Source: Erythrobacter sp. HKB08 (GTDB lineage: Bacteria > Pseudomonadota > Alphaproteobacteria > Sphingomonadales > Sphingomonadaceae). Taken from it: a stretch of 64,000 bases of DNA. The position numbers and the translations under genes were made by a program. Each line of letters starts with the position of its first letter. The first letter of the stretch is position 1. The stretch spans positions 1,533,501-1,597,500 of the forward strand of contig NZ_CP035310.1 of assembly GCF_004114695.1 (NCBI RefSeq), in the 5' to 3' direction. The notes beneath the pieces are model-generated. The model was given only the letters and a program-made list of their open reading frames with translations. It had not been told where the DNA came from and ran no database searches. Below are positions 25,189-33,517 of the stretch, in pieces.

Positions 25189-25425
25189 ATGAGCGATACC
25201 GCTGACCGCGTGCAGAAGATTGTCGTCGAGCACCTCGGCGTCGAGGCCGACAAGGTCACCCAGGAAGCCAGCTTCATCGACGATCTGGGCGCAGACAGCC
25301 TCGACATCGTCGAGCTGGTCATGGCGTTCGAAGAAGAATTCGGCGTGGAAATTCCCGACGATGCGGCTGAGAAGATCACCACCGTCGGCGACGCCACGAA
25401 GTACATCGAAGAGCACAAGGGCTGA
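25189..25425 (+). CDS. acpP: Acyl carrier protein
   Basis: AcpP carries growing acyl chains on a 4'-phosphopantetheine arm. The 78-residue acidic protein has the attachment site [20 protein letters not shown] with Ser37. AGAGGGAAATAC precedes the ATG. The gene sits directly before fabF, the common fatty-acid order, but is separated from it by an intrinsic terminator. Confidence 0.98.
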   Translation: MSDTADRVQKIVVEHLGVEADKVTQEASFIDDLGADSLDIVELVMAFEEEFGVEIPDDAAEKITTVGDATKYIEEHKG

Positions 25426-25471
25426 TCGGCCCTCCCGCCGTGCTCGCCTGACGTGAGTCGGCGGGATCAGA

Positions 25472-25510
25472 CAGGCTCGACCCGGATGCGGGCCGGGCCT
25501 GTTCTTTTTT
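25472..25510 (+). terminator. Intrinsic terminator between acpP and fabF
   Basis: A 13-position stem (25472-25484 against 25489-25501) with loop GATG has one G-T pair and one A-C mismatch. It is followed by TTCTTTTTT at 25502-25510. It ends 13 bases before the fabF start, so it may set the acpP:fabF transcript ratio. Confidence 0.8.
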
Positions 25511-25523
25511 GACGGAGAATTGC

Positions 25524-26783
25524 ATGCGCCGCGTTGTCGTAACCGGTCTTGGTCTTGTCACCCCGCTCGGTGGTGATGTCGAAACCTCGTGGAAGAACCT
25601 CATCGCCGGCGAAAGCGGCGCAGGCCCGATCACGCGCTTCGACGCCAGCAACCAGAAGTGCCAGATCGCCTGCGAGGTGAAGCCCAAGGATCACCCGTGG
25701 GGCTTCGATGCGGACAAGCGCGTCGACCACAAGGTCCAGCGCCAGGTCGATCCGTTCATCGTCTACGGCATCGATGCCGCCGGACAGGCGCTCGAGGACG
25801 CCGGCCTTGCCGAGATGGACGACGACCTGAAGATGCGCACCGGCTGTTCGATCGGTTCGGGTATCGGCGGCCTGCCGGGCATCGAGAGCGAATCCATCGT
25901 GCTGCACGAACGCGGCCCGGGCCGCGTCAGCCCGCACTTCGTCCACGGCCGGCTGATCAACCTGATCAGCGGCCAGGTCTCGATCAAATACGGCCTGATG
26001 GGCCCGAACCACGCGGTCGTGACCGCCTGCTCCACCGGCGCGCACTCGATCGGTGACGCGGCGCGTATGATCAAGGACGGCGATGCCGACGTGATGCTGG
26101 CGGGCGGCGCTGAGAGCACTATCAACCCGCTCGGCGTTGCAGGCTTCGCGCAGGCGCGCGCGCTCAACATGAGCATGAACGACCGCCCGACCGAAGCGAG
26201 CCGGCCCTACGACAAGAACCGCGACGGTTTCGTCATGGGCGAGGGCGCCGGCGTGGTCGTGCTCGAGGAATATGAGCACGCCAAGGCGCGCGGCGCGACG
26301 ATCTACGCGGAAGTCGTGGGCTATGGCCTCTCGGGCGATGCCTACCACGTCACTGCGCCGCACCCGGAAGGCAAGGGCGCGGAACTCTCGATGCGCATGG
26401 CGCTGCGCAAGGCCGGTCTCGAGCCGGCGGATATCGACTACGTCAACGCGCACGGCACCTCGACCATGGCCGACACGATCGAACTCGGCGCGGTCAAGCG
26501 CGTGCTGGGCGACGATCTCGGCGGTGCTTCGATGAGCTCGACCAAGTCCGCCATCGGCCACCTGCTCGGCGGCGCCGGCGCGGTCGAGGCGATCTTCTGC
26601 ATTCTTGCGATCCGTGACGGCATCGTGCCGCCTACGCTCAACCTCGACGATCCGGACGAGGGGACCGAGGGCGTCGACCTCGTACCCAAGCAGGCCAAGA
26701 AGCGTGAAGTACGCGCCGCGCTCAACAACAGCTTCGGCTTCGGCGGCACCAACGCCTCGCTGATCGTCAAGAAGGTCGACTGA
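25524..26783 (+). CDS. fabF: 3-oxoacyl-ACP synthase II (FabF)
   Basis: FabF condenses malonyl-ACP with acyl-ACP in chain elongation. The 419-residue protein has the thiolase-fold active site: Cys169 in VVTACSTGAHS, the His of NAHGTSTMADT, and the second His of STKSAIGHLLGGAG. The C-terminal GFGGTNASL loop is typical. Start MRRVVVTGLG is preceded by GACGGAGAAT; an upstream TTG lies in the terminator tail and is unlikely. The stop overlaps the mltG start by one base. Confidence 0.97.
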   Translation: MRRVVVTGLGLVTPLGGDVETSWKNLIAGESGAGPITRFDASNQKCQIACEVKPKDHPWGFDADKRVDHKVQRQVDPFIVYGIDAAGQALEDAGLAEMDDDLKMRTGCSIGSGIGGLPGIESESIVLHERGPGRVSPHFVHGRLINLISGQVSIKYGLMGPNHAVVTACSTGAHSIGDAARMIKDGDADVMLAGGAESTINPLGVAGFAQARALNMSMNDRPTEASRPYDKNRDGFVMGEGAGVVVLEEYEHAKARGATIYAEVVGYGLSGDAYHVTAPHPEGKGAELSMRMALRKAGLEPADIDYVNAHGTSTMADTIELGAVKRVLGDDLGGASMSSTKSAIGHLLGGAGAVEAIFCILAIRDGIVPPTLNLDDPDEGTEGVDLVPKQAKKREVRAALNNSFGFGGTNASLIVKKVD

Positions 26784-27745
26784 TGCTGCGCATCGGCGCC
26801 CTGCTGGCGCTGATTGCCGCAATCGTCGGCGCGGTCATCTTTGCGTGGGGATGGTACGGCGCGGCCGAGATCGAGGAGGAGACGCCGTTCGTCGTTTCCT
26901 CCGGCTCGACCCTGACGTCGGTTGCGCGCGATCTTGAGAACGACGGCATAATCGCCTCGGCCGATGCCTTCCTGCTGCGTGCGAAGGTGCTGGGCGGGGG
27001 CGATCCGATCCAGGCGGGCGAGTTCCTGTTCGAACCGGGCATCAGCCAGGCCGATATTCTCGACAAGCTTCAATCGGGCGATGTGATCCGCCGCTTCATC
27101 ACCATTCCCGAAGGCATGCCCTCGATCATGGTCTACGAGCGGCTGATGGCGGAAGACCTGCTGACCGGTGAAATCCCGGTGCCGGTCGAAGGCTCGGTCC
27201 TGCCCGACACCTATGATTTCGAGCGCGGGGAGGAACGCGCTGCCGTTCTCGCCCGGATGCAGGCCGCGATGCAGAACTACCTCGCCGAGGCGTGGCCCAA
27301 GCGGGGGAACGACATCGCGGTCGACAATATCGCCGATGCCGTCACCCTCGCTTCGATCGTGGAGAAGGAAACCGGCGTCGCGCGCGAGCGCCGTATGGTT
27401 GCCGGCCTCTACTCGAACCGCGTGAAGAAGGGCATGCTGCTGCAGGCGGACCCGACGATCATCTACCCGATTACCCGCGGCAAGCCGCTCGGCAGGCGTA
27501 TCCGTCAGTCGGAGATCGCGGCGGTCAACGACTACAACACCTACACGATGACCGGCCTGCCCAAGGGCCCGATCACCAATCCGGGCCGCGAGAGCATCGC
27601 CGCAGTTCTCAATCCGGCGGATACCGACGCGGTCTACATGGTTGCCGACGGCAGCGGCGGCCATGCCTTCGCGACGACGCTCGAAGAGCACAATGCGAAT
27701 GTCGAGAAGTGGTACGCGCTGCGCCGCGAACGCGGGGAAATGTGA
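26783..27745 (+). CDS. mltG: Endolytic murein transglycosylase MltG
   Basis: MltG cuts nascent glycan strands at the inner membrane and so sets strand length. The 320-residue protein has an N-terminal membrane anchor (about 3-25), a LysM-like subdomain, and the YceG catalytic domain with Glu194 in LASIVEKETG. The conserved YNTYTMTGLPKGPITNPG block is present. The fabF-mltG order is a well-known conserved linkage. Confidence 0.95.
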   Translation: MLRIGALLALIAAIVGAVIFAWGWYGAAEIEEETPFVVSSGSTLTSVARDLENDGIIASADAFLLRAKVLGGGDPIQAGEFLFEPGISQADILDKLQSGDVIRRFITIPEGMPSIMVYERLMAEDLLTGEIPVPVEGSVLPDTYDFERGEERAAVLARMQAAMQNYLAEAWPKRGNDIAVDNIADAVTLASIVEKETGVARERRMVAGLYSNRVKKGMLLQADPTIIYPITRGKPLGRRIRQSEIAAVNDYNTYTMTGLPKGPITNPGRESIAAVLNPADTDAVYMVADGSGGHAFATTLEEHNANVEKWYALRRERGEM

Positions 27746-28266
27746 GCGGGGGCGATAACGATCCGCTGATCGTGACGGCCGAACTGCCGAAGGAACTGGC
27801 GGGCTGGGCGACCGGCCTGCGCCGCCAGCATTTCCCGCCCGAGCGCAACTACCTCGACGCGCACGTGACGCTTTTCCACGCCCTGCCGCGCCAGTACGAG
27901 CGCGAGGTGCGCGATTGCCTCTCCGACATCGCAAGGGAAACGCCGCCGGTCGATGGACATCTCGAAGGGATCATGTCGCTCGGCCGGGGAACCGCCCTGC
28001 GGCTGCACAGCGAAGGCATGATCGCCGTGTGGCGCGAAATGACGCGGCGCTTCCATGGCCTGCTGACCGCGCAGGACCAGCACAAGCCGCGCCTCCACGT
28101 CACCATCCAGAACAAGGTCAGCGGCGCGGAGGCCAAGGCATTGCAGGCGCAGCTCGAAGGCACGATCGAGCCGCGCGATTTCCAGTTTCGCGGCCTGTCG
28201 CTCTATATCTATCGCGGCGGTCCGTGGGAGTTTCTGCACACCTACGCATTTCGCGGCAAAAGGTAG
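27742..28266 (+). CDS. 2H phosphoesterase, 2'-5' RNA ligase family
   Basis: This superfamily handles 2',3'-cyclic or 2'-5' phosphodiester bonds in RNA or nucleotides. The 174-residue protein has the two HxT motifs, HVT at 41-43 (DAHVTLFH) and HVT at 119-121 (LHVTIQN), spaced as expected. A GTG start at 27742 overlaps the mltG stop in GTGA; no other start lies before the first motif. The substrate is unknown. It is the last gene before the tRNA-Met and its downstream insertions. Confidence 0.85.
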   Translation: MSGGDNDPLIVTAELPKELAGWATGLRRQHFPPERNYLDAHVTLFHALPRQYEREVRDCLSDIARETPPVDGHLEGIMSLGRGTALRLHSEGMIAVWREMTRRFHGLLTAQDQHKPRLHVTIQNKVSGAEAKALQAQLEGTIEPRDFQFRGLSLYIYRGGPWEFLHTYAFRGKR

Positions 28267-28267
28267 G

Positions 28268-28296
28268 TTGACCGCGGGCCGGTGCAGCCCTAAATG
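28268..28296 (+). promoter_or_regulatory. Probable promoter of tRNA-Met
   Basis: TTGACC (28268-28273) and TAAATG (28291-28296) are 17 bases apart and lie 43 bases before the tRNA. This resembles the arrangement before tRNA-His in this window. Confidence 0.45.
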
Positions 28297-28339
28297 CGCC
28301 GCCTGTCGAGCGAGCCCAGTGCTCCGACAGGCCCGATGG

Positions 28340-28416
28340 GGCGGAGTAGCTCAGGTGGTTAGAGCAGCGGAATCATAATCCGCGTGTCGGGGGTTCGAGT
28401 CCCTCCTCCGCTACCA
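28340..28416 (+). tRNA. Elongator tRNA-Met (CAT)
   Basis: The cloverleaf is complete: acceptor GGCGGAG/CTCCGCT (G1-U72 wobble), D arm with GGTGGTTAGAGC, and anticodon stem GCGGA/TCCGC with loop ATCATAA giving CAT. A73 and an encoded CCA end at 28416. It lacks the three G-C pairs in the anticodon stem and the 1:72 mismatch typical of initiator tRNA, and does not resemble the lysidine tRNA-Ile2, so elongator Met is the best reading. Its 3' half is duplicated 725 bases downstream. Confidence 0.93.
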
Positions 28417-28500
28417 CGGATCATCCTATGAAGAGGCTGACCTCCAGGTTTCCCAAATTGCTTCGAGCAGGCTGCCTTTAGTGCGCGGCGCAGCGTGCTT

Positions 28501-28989
28501 CTATTCCCAAGCTGCGCTCGCAGATCGCCAGACTTTTGCCTCCTCGTCCCATACACTTGAGACTACACAGGGTGTGGGGTTGATCCCGTCGCAGTTGGAC
28601 CCATGGACCCGTGCAAGCAAAACGGTGTGCGGACCGAATTTGGTGGTTGTCCAGCCTTGGTTCTGGATTGAATTCAGCTCAGATCCGATCATAAAGTGGG
28701 ACATGGCACCGCCGGTGCCGCCGTAGAGCGATGCGGCAGTGGAGCATGCGAACCGGCCTTCGTTAACAACCCAATCATCGGCATTGTCCCCATCCAGGTC
28801 CACCCGTTGGACAGCACCTTCTTCGAGAGCGAATTCACCGCTGTCGAAATTCGCACATTCAGCCCGTGCAGCGTCAATCTTGGCTTGAATAGCACTTGGC
28901 ATGTCCGCTGTATCAGCCGCTGCTGGCGACGACACAAGCGAAATGGCTGTAGCGAAAGCGAGGCAACCCGTTGATGAAATCTGGGCCAT
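28501..28989 (-). CDS. Secreted protein of unknown function, cargo of the tRNA-Met element
   Basis: The 162-residue product starts MAQISSTGCLAFATAISL, with a signal peptide ending near SSPAAA-D, so it should be periplasmic or secreted. The mature part has an acidic metal-binding-like run (VDLDGDNADDWVV, about residues 61-73) of the D-x-D-x-D kind seen in calcium-loop and FG-GAP proteins. Four cysteines in the mature chain (CAN, FACST, SNCDG, TPCVV) could form two disulfides. The start at 28989 is set by a strong AAGGAGAG seven bases upstream. GC is visibly lower than in neighbours. I recognise no named family. Confidence 0.8.
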   Translation of the reverse strand: MAQISSTGCLAFATAISLVSSPAAADTADMPSAIQAKIDAARAECANFDSGEFALEEGAVQRVDLDGDNADDWVVNEGRFACSTAASLYGGTGGAMSHFMIGSELNSIQNQGWTTTKFGPHTVLLARVHGSNCDGINPTPCVVSSVWDEEAKVWRSASAAWE

Positions 28990-29092
28990 AGGACTCTCTC
29001 CTTCAATCCATGTGCTCGCCGACCCGAGAACGGATGGTGCGAAAATTTCTCGTACGGGGCAAGCATTCATCCCAGGGTGACTTCTCCCTCGT

Positions 29093-29141
29093 CGGAATCA
29101 TAATCCGCATGTCGGGGGTTCGAGTCCCTCCTCCGCTACCA
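29093..29141 (+). repeat. 49-bp direct copy of the tRNA-Met 3' half
   Basis: It matches 28368-28416 at 48 of 49 positions; the only change is G28384 to A29109. It runs from the anticodon stem through the T arm to the CCA. The 5' half of the tRNA is missing, so it cannot encode a working tRNA. Size and extent are typical of an att site used by tyrosine recombinases. Confidence 0.95.
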
Positions 29142-29235
29142 GGTTTTCCAGATCTCTGTGGTGTTTTGCCCGCTATTGCCAAGCTGCGACGGGCGGGTGT
29201 AGCCAATTGGTGAGGGTCGCTGGTGGGAGGTTCCA

Positions 29236-30168
29236 TTGGCAGATCAACCGGCGAGAACGCGCGTTTATCAAAACCATCATCTGGATTCGACTAGATGGAA
29301 CTGGTTCGAACCACGTGATGACGACATCATCATAGCGACGTCCTACAAAGCCGGGACTACCTTGATGCAGACGATCGTCGCCAATCTCCTATTTCCCGAC
29401 GACGACATGCCGGCACCCGCTTCCGACATGTCCCCCTGGCTGGATTTTCGGCTCTTTCCCCTCGAACTGGTTCTTGGCCAGCTGGAAGCGCAGGAGCACA
29501 GGCGCTTCATCAAGACGCACACGCCTCTCGACGGATTGCCCTACTTCTCCAAAGCCAAGTACATTTGCGTGAGCCGCGACCCACGCGATGTCTTCATGTC
29601 GCTCCTCAACCATTGGGGCAATCACACCGAAGCGTTCTACATGGCGGCCAACACTACTCCGGGCAGAGTTGGTGACGAGTTCCCGCGTTTCAGCGGTGAT
29701 ATCAAGACCATATGGAGAGACTGGATCACCCGCAGTTGGTTCGATTGGGAACTGGGTGGCTATCCCTATTGGTCGCATCTGAGCTACGCACTCACGTTCT
29801 GGGAGCACCGTGATAGGGACAATATCATGTTGACCCATTTCAATGACCTGCGGGCCGATCTCGACGGCGAAATGCGGCTTATTGCGGATTATCTTCAAAT
29901 CGACGTTCCAAAGGAGAACTGGAGCGATGTCGTGCGTCGCTGCACCTTCGAGGAGGTCAAGAAGAACCCGGCCAAGGTCGTGGGCGAGGGTATTTCTTTC
30001 GCATTCGAGGGAGGGGCAGATACCTTCATCCACAAGGGGACCAATCGGCGTTGGGTCGGCGTTCTCGATGAGGAAGACCTTGCGCTCTACGACGAAGCGA
30101 TGGCGAAGCTGCCGGAGGACTTCAGGCATTGGCTCGAACACGGAAGAAAGGCGGAAGCGACCGCCTAG
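29236..30168 (+). CDS. Sulfotransferase family protein
   Basis: Cytosolic sulfotransferases move sulfate from PAPS to an alcohol or amine. The 310-residue protein has the 5'-phosphosulfate loop TSYKAGTT (35-42), a likely catalytic His95 (KTHTPLDGLP), the 3'-phosphate motif SRDPRDVFMS (113-122) and a C-terminal GTNRRW segment near the usual RKGxxGDWK site. A TTG start at 29236 is chosen because GGGAGG stands six bases before it and no better start is nearby. GC is lower than the flanks. The gene lies alone between the tRNA copy and the DUF3500 gene. The acceptor is unknown. Confidence 0.88.
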   Translation: MADQPARTRVYQNHHLDSTRWNWFEPRDDDIIIATSYKAGTTLMQTIVANLLFPDDDMPAPASDMSPWLDFRLFPLELVLGQLEAQEHRRFIKTHTPLDGLPYFSKAKYICVSRDPRDVFMSLLNHWGNHTEAFYMAANTTPGRVGDEFPRFSGDIKTIWRDWITRSWFDWELGGYPYWSHLSYALTFWEHRDRDNIMLTHFNDLRADLDGEMRLIADYLQIDVPKENWSDVVRRCTFEEVKKNPAKVVGEGISFAFEGGADTFIHKGTNRRWVGVLDEEDLALYDEAMAKLPEDFRHWLEHGRKAEATA

Positions 30169-30279
30169 GCCCTGGTTTGCGGGCCGACAGGTCGAGCACC
30201 TCCTCCGTTATCGGCGCAATCGTCTGTTTGCAGGATGCGTGCCGCTGTCATAGTCTCCCGGTGGGTCGGGGGGAGATTG

Positions 30280-31413
30280 ATGATGCATGCTTTCGCGCGA
30301 TCCGTAGTCCATACATTTGCCGCTATCTCGTTGGCCGTTCCAGTCGTGGCGGCGAACGCACACGATTCTGTCGATCACCAGCTCGAGGAGATGCGTGTCG
30401 AGAGGATGCAGGAAGCCACCGTGGCCTTTCTCGCTACGCTGGACGATCAGCAGCGGGAAAATGTGATGAGCGCGCTGGACGACAATGCGACCAGGACGAG
30501 CTGGTCGAACCTGCCGATCACTATGGCACCGCGATCGGGCATGCCCGTGGCAAGCATGTCGTCCGAACAACGCCGCGCCTTGCATGTTATGTTGGGTGCG
30601 GCGATGTCGAGCCAGGGCTATCTCAAGTCGGCGACCATCATGTGGCACGAGGACGTGCTACGCGAGATGTTCGACACGATGGTGGCGGCAATGCCGGAAA
30701 GCGATCCGCGCAAGCAACAAGCCCTTGCCTTCGCCGACAATTACGACACCGAAAAGTTCTTCGTGACAGTTTTCGGGGATCCGGAAAGCGAGAATTGGGG
30801 GTGGCTCGTAACGGGGCATCATTTCGCCGCAAACTTCACCGTTTCCGGCGGCAAAATCGCCTTTACACCGATGTTTCTCGGAGCCAATCCGCAGGTCGTT
30901 CAGGAAGGACGCTACGCGGGCTGGCAACTGCTGCAGCACGAGGCGGACAGGGCATTGGACCTGCTCAATTCACTCGACGAGGGCCAACTTGGACAGGCTG
31001 TCGTTGCAGCAGAAGTCGACGGCTCCATATTTGCCGGGCCGGGAAACCAGGACAGCCACAAGACGGCTTTCGGCATCAAGGCCTCCGATCTCAACTCAAT
31101 GCAGCGCCGCTTGCTGGCTGGTCTTATCGACGAATATCTCGGAGATGCTTCTGACGAGGCCGCCGCGCGGCAACGGGCAAAGATTGACGCGGACGGTCCT
31201 GACGCACTGAGGTTTGCCTGGTGGGGGCCGACCGATGAGCCCACGGGCCGCTACATGTTCAGAGTGCAAGGACCGTCGGTTCTTATCGATTACGTCCGCG
31301 AAAGATCTGGGGACGGGTCAAATAACCACGTCCACTCGATCATGCGCGATCCGTCGAATGATTATGGCGCCGACTGGCTCAAACGCCACTACGAAGAAGC
31401 GCATCAGGAATAA
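30280..31413 (+). CDS. DUF3500 family exported protein
   Basis: The 377-residue protein has a signal peptide (MMHAFARSVVHTFAAISLAVPVVAANA). Its DUF3500 pattern includes FLATLDDQQRENVMSALDD, LHVMLGAAMSSQGYLKSATIM, and GWLVTGHHFAANFTVSGGK with the conserved GHH. A later HVHSIMRDPSNDYGADWL motif offers more His and Asp residues that may bind metal. The function of the family is not established. Two ATGs (30280 and 30283) follow GGGGGGAG; the first is used. Lower GC and isolation between repeat-like sites mark it as accessory cargo. Confidence 0.85.
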   Translation: MMHAFARSVVHTFAAISLAVPVVAANAHDSVDHQLEEMRVERMQEATVAFLATLDDQQRENVMSALDDNATRTSWSNLPITMAPRSGMPVASMSSEQRRALHVMLGAAMSSQGYLKSATIMWHEDVLREMFDTMVAAMPESDPRKQQALAFADNYDTEKFFVTVFGDPESENWGWLVTGHHFAANFTVSGGKIAFTPMFLGANPQVVQEGRYAGWQLLQHEADRALDLLNSLDEGQLGQAVVAAEVDGSIFAGPGNQDSHKTAFGIKASDLNSMQRRLLAGLIDEYLGDASDEAAARQRAKIDADGPDALRFAWWGPTDEPTGRYMFRVQGPSVLIDYVRERSGDGSNNHVHSIMRDPSNDYGADWLKRHYEEAHQE

Positions 31414-31437
31414 CGAGCGGGATCGCATGGCGGAGGG

Positions 31438-31451
31438 CGAGTCCCTCCTCC
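31438..31451 (+). repeat. 14-bp match to the tRNA-Met T arm
   Basis: CGAGTCCCTCCTCC is identical to 28396-28409 of tRNA-Met and to the second copy. It is embedded in GGAGGG-CGAGT-CCCTCC, which folds like the T arm and may also terminate the DUF3500 transcript. It falls at the boundary where normal-GC core genes resume, so it may be the far end of the island; chance similarity is not excluded. Confidence 0.4.
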
Positions 31452-31473
31452 ACCGCCGGTCCCGAATGAACGC

Positions 31474-33252
31474 CTAAGGCCGTTTCTTCTTCGCGAAGCC
31501 CTTGCCGCCGCGGTTCGGTTTGCCGCCGGGCTTGCCCTTGGCCTTGTCGAACTTCTTGAAACCACCCTTCGGCCTCACACGCGCATTGTCGGCGTTTCCG
31601 CCACCGTGCTGGCGCTTGCGGTTGGTCCTGGCGATTTCGCGCGGGCCGGTTTCGGAGCGCTCGAACGCGATGGGATCATCGTCGCCGTCGGTTTCGGCTG
31701 AGCGCGCGGCGGCTTCGGCGAAGCGGTCGGCTATCTGGCGCGGGATCTGGAAGAAGGTTTCCTCCGGCCCGATGCGGATCGCGCCGATTTCGTTGCGGGT
31801 GATGTGGCCGCGGCGGCAGAGCAGCGGCAGGATCCAGCGCGGGTCGGCGTTCTGCCGGCGGCCGAGGTCCATGCGGAACCACACCGTGTCCTCGAAACCG
31901 GGACGATGGCGGTCCTTCTGCGCCTCACGCCGTGCCTCGGGCGTATTGGCAATGAGGTCTTCAGGCTCGGGCAGTCGCGCACGGTGTGAGCGCACGAGCA
32001 TGGCCGCGATTTCCTCCGGCGTGCGCTCGGCAAGCAGGCGCTGGGCGAGCTCGCGGTCGGTTTCCTCGACCTCGACCGGCTGGAGTAGGGTTTCGAGCAG
32101 GCGCTCGCGATCCTTGGCCTTGATCATCTCGCGATGCGGCGCGTCGGTCCACTCGGCGGAAATCTTCGCATGACGAAGCATCGATTCGACGCGCTTGCGG
32201 CGCGAAAACGGCACGATAAGCACCGCCGTCCCCTTCTTGCCCGCACGTCCCGTTCGGCCCGAGCGGTGCTGCAGCGTCTCCGCATCGCGCGGAATCTCGA
32301 CATGGACGACGAGGCTGAGCGTCGGCAGGTCGATACCGCGCGCGGCGACGTCGGTGGCGACGCAGACCCGGGCGCGGCGATCGCGCAGGGCCTGAAGCGC
32401 CTGGTTGCGCTCCGACTGCGAGTGCTCGCCCGACAGTGCGACGACTGCGAAGCCGCGCTCCTGCAGGGTGGCGTGGAGGTGGCGGACCTTCTCGCGCGTG
32501 GCGCAGAACAGGATCGCGGTTTCCGCCTCGTGATAGCGCAGCAGGTTGACCACCGCGTTCTCGATCTCGGGCGGGGATACCGTCACCGCTTGGTACGAGA
32601 TATCGCCGTGCCCGCGGCCTTCACTGATGGTCGCGATCCGCAGGGCGTCGCGCTGGTAGCGGCGAGCGAGCGCCTCGATCGGGCGGGGCATGGTGGCGGA
32701 GAAGAGCAGCGTGCGGCGCGTTTCCGGCGTGGCGTCGAGAATTTCCTCGAGCTCTTCGCGGAAGCCCATGTCGAGCATTTCGTCGGCTTCATCGAGCACG
32801 ACCGTTTGGAGGCCCGACAAATCGAGCGCACCGCGCTCGAGGTGATCGCGCAGGCGGCCCGGCGTACCAACGACGATGGTCGCGCCCGAACGCAGTGCCT
32901 TGCGCTCCTGCTGCGGGTTCATGCCGCCCACGCAGGTCGCGATGCGCGCATTGGCCTTGCCGTAGAGCCACGCGAGTTCGCGGCTCACCTGCAGCGCGAG
33001 TTCGCGCGTCGGCGCAACGATCAGCGCGAGCGGCTGGTCGGAGAAGGGAAGGGTGTCGGCATCGCCCAGCAGGTCTTTCGCCATGGCGAGACCGAAGGCG
33101 ATCGTCTTGCCCGATCCGGTCTGGGCGGAAACGACGAGGTCGCGTCCGGCGGCTTCGGGCTGGAGCACTTCCGCTTGGACGGGTGTGGCGTCGCTGTAGC
33201 CACGCTCTGCAAGAGCGGCTTCGAGACTGGCGGGAAGGGGCGGAAAAGTCAT
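31474..33252 (-). CDS. DEAD-box RNA helicase with DbpA-type C-terminal domain
   Basis: DEAD-box helicases remodel RNA during ribosome assembly, decay or cold adaptation. The 592-residue protein carries the Q motif (GYSDATPVQ), Walker A SAQTGSGKT, DEAD (VVLDEADEMLDMG), SAT, and HRSGRTGRAGK. A DbpA-like RNA-binding domain (about 470-540, VWFRMDLGRRQNADPRWILP) follows, then a Lys/Gly-rich tail (KPGGKPNRGGKGFAKKKRP). DbpA targets 23S rRNA hairpin 92, so a role in 50S assembly is plausible. The ATG at 33252 begins MTFPPLPASLEAALAERGY, a typical start. Confidence 0.93.
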   Translation of the reverse strand: MTFPPLPASLEAALAERGYSDATPVQAEVLQPEAAGRDLVVSAQTGSGKTIAFGLAMAKDLLGDADTLPFSDQPLALIVAPTRELALQVSRELAWLYGKANARIATCVGGMNPQQERKALRSGATIVVGTPGRLRDHLERGALDLSGLQTVVLDEADEMLDMGFREELEEILDATPETRRTLLFSATMPRPIEALARRYQRDALRIATISEGRGHGDISYQAVTVSPPEIENAVVNLLRYHEAETAILFCATREKVRHLHATLQERGFAVVALSGEHSQSERNQALQALRDRRARVCVATDVAARGIDLPTLSLVVHVEIPRDAETLQHRSGRTGRAGKKGTAVLIVPFSRRKRVESMLRHAKISAEWTDAPHREMIKAKDRERLLETLLQPVEVEETDRELAQRLLAERTPEEIAAMLVRSHRARLPEPEDLIANTPEARREAQKDRHRPGFEDTVWFRMDLGRRQNADPRWILPLLCRRGHITRNEIGAIRIGPEETFFQIPRQIADRFAEAAARSAETDGDDDPIAFERSETGPREIARTNRKRQHGGGNADNARVRPKGGFKKFDKAKGKPGGKPNRGGKGFAKKKRP

Positions 33253-33517
33253 GGCATGGGGCCTGAAACAAGAGGGGTAGGGCAGCTCGCTGCAACCGGC
33301 CCGAAAACGGCCGGCAGGAAGAGCGCTTTGGCTATCGAGCTTTGGGGGTTTGGCGCCCCCATACTCGCAGAAATCGCATTTGGCTTGCGAAAAAGCGGGG
33401 AGGCGGGCGAATTGCACGCGGAGGCGGTGTTGCCAGCGATGCCGGGCGGCGAATTTCCCTTTAGGTATCAGGGGGAATTCGATAGCACATCGCTTCGATC
33501 AAATTCCAAAGGCTCAG

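Larger units (their letters stand above)
28417..29141. mobile_element. Candidate 725-bp element inserted at the tRNA-Met 3' end
   Basis: The segment lies between the intact tRNA-Met and a 49-base copy of its 3' half, the signature left by site-specific integration into a tRNA gene. It carries one gene, read leftward, and no recombinase. Three 60-base lines counted inside it are 55%, 60% and 52% GC, against 65% for a line in the preceding gene. It is either a non-mobile remnant or a very small element moved in trans. Confidence 0.5.

Noticed and set aside
29190-29220. GGCGGGTGTAGCCAATTGGTGAGGG, resembling a tRNA 5' half with a D arm, just before the sulfotransferase
   Set aside because: The likeness to tRNA-Gln/Met D arms is partial, no matching 3' half follows, and the region also serves as the ribosome-binding area. 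It could be a remnant but is not strong enough to call.
29003-29236. A minus-strand peptide with SGGGTRTPD across the tRNA copy
   Set aside because: This peptide arises whenever the 3' half of a tRNA is translated antisense; it is a known annotation artefact.
30192-30213. A third tRNA-Met-like end between the sulfotransferase and DUF3500 genes
   Set aside because: Only 17 of 22 bases agree and the matched part is CCTCC-rich. It is mentioned only as weak support for the cassette idea, not as a feature.
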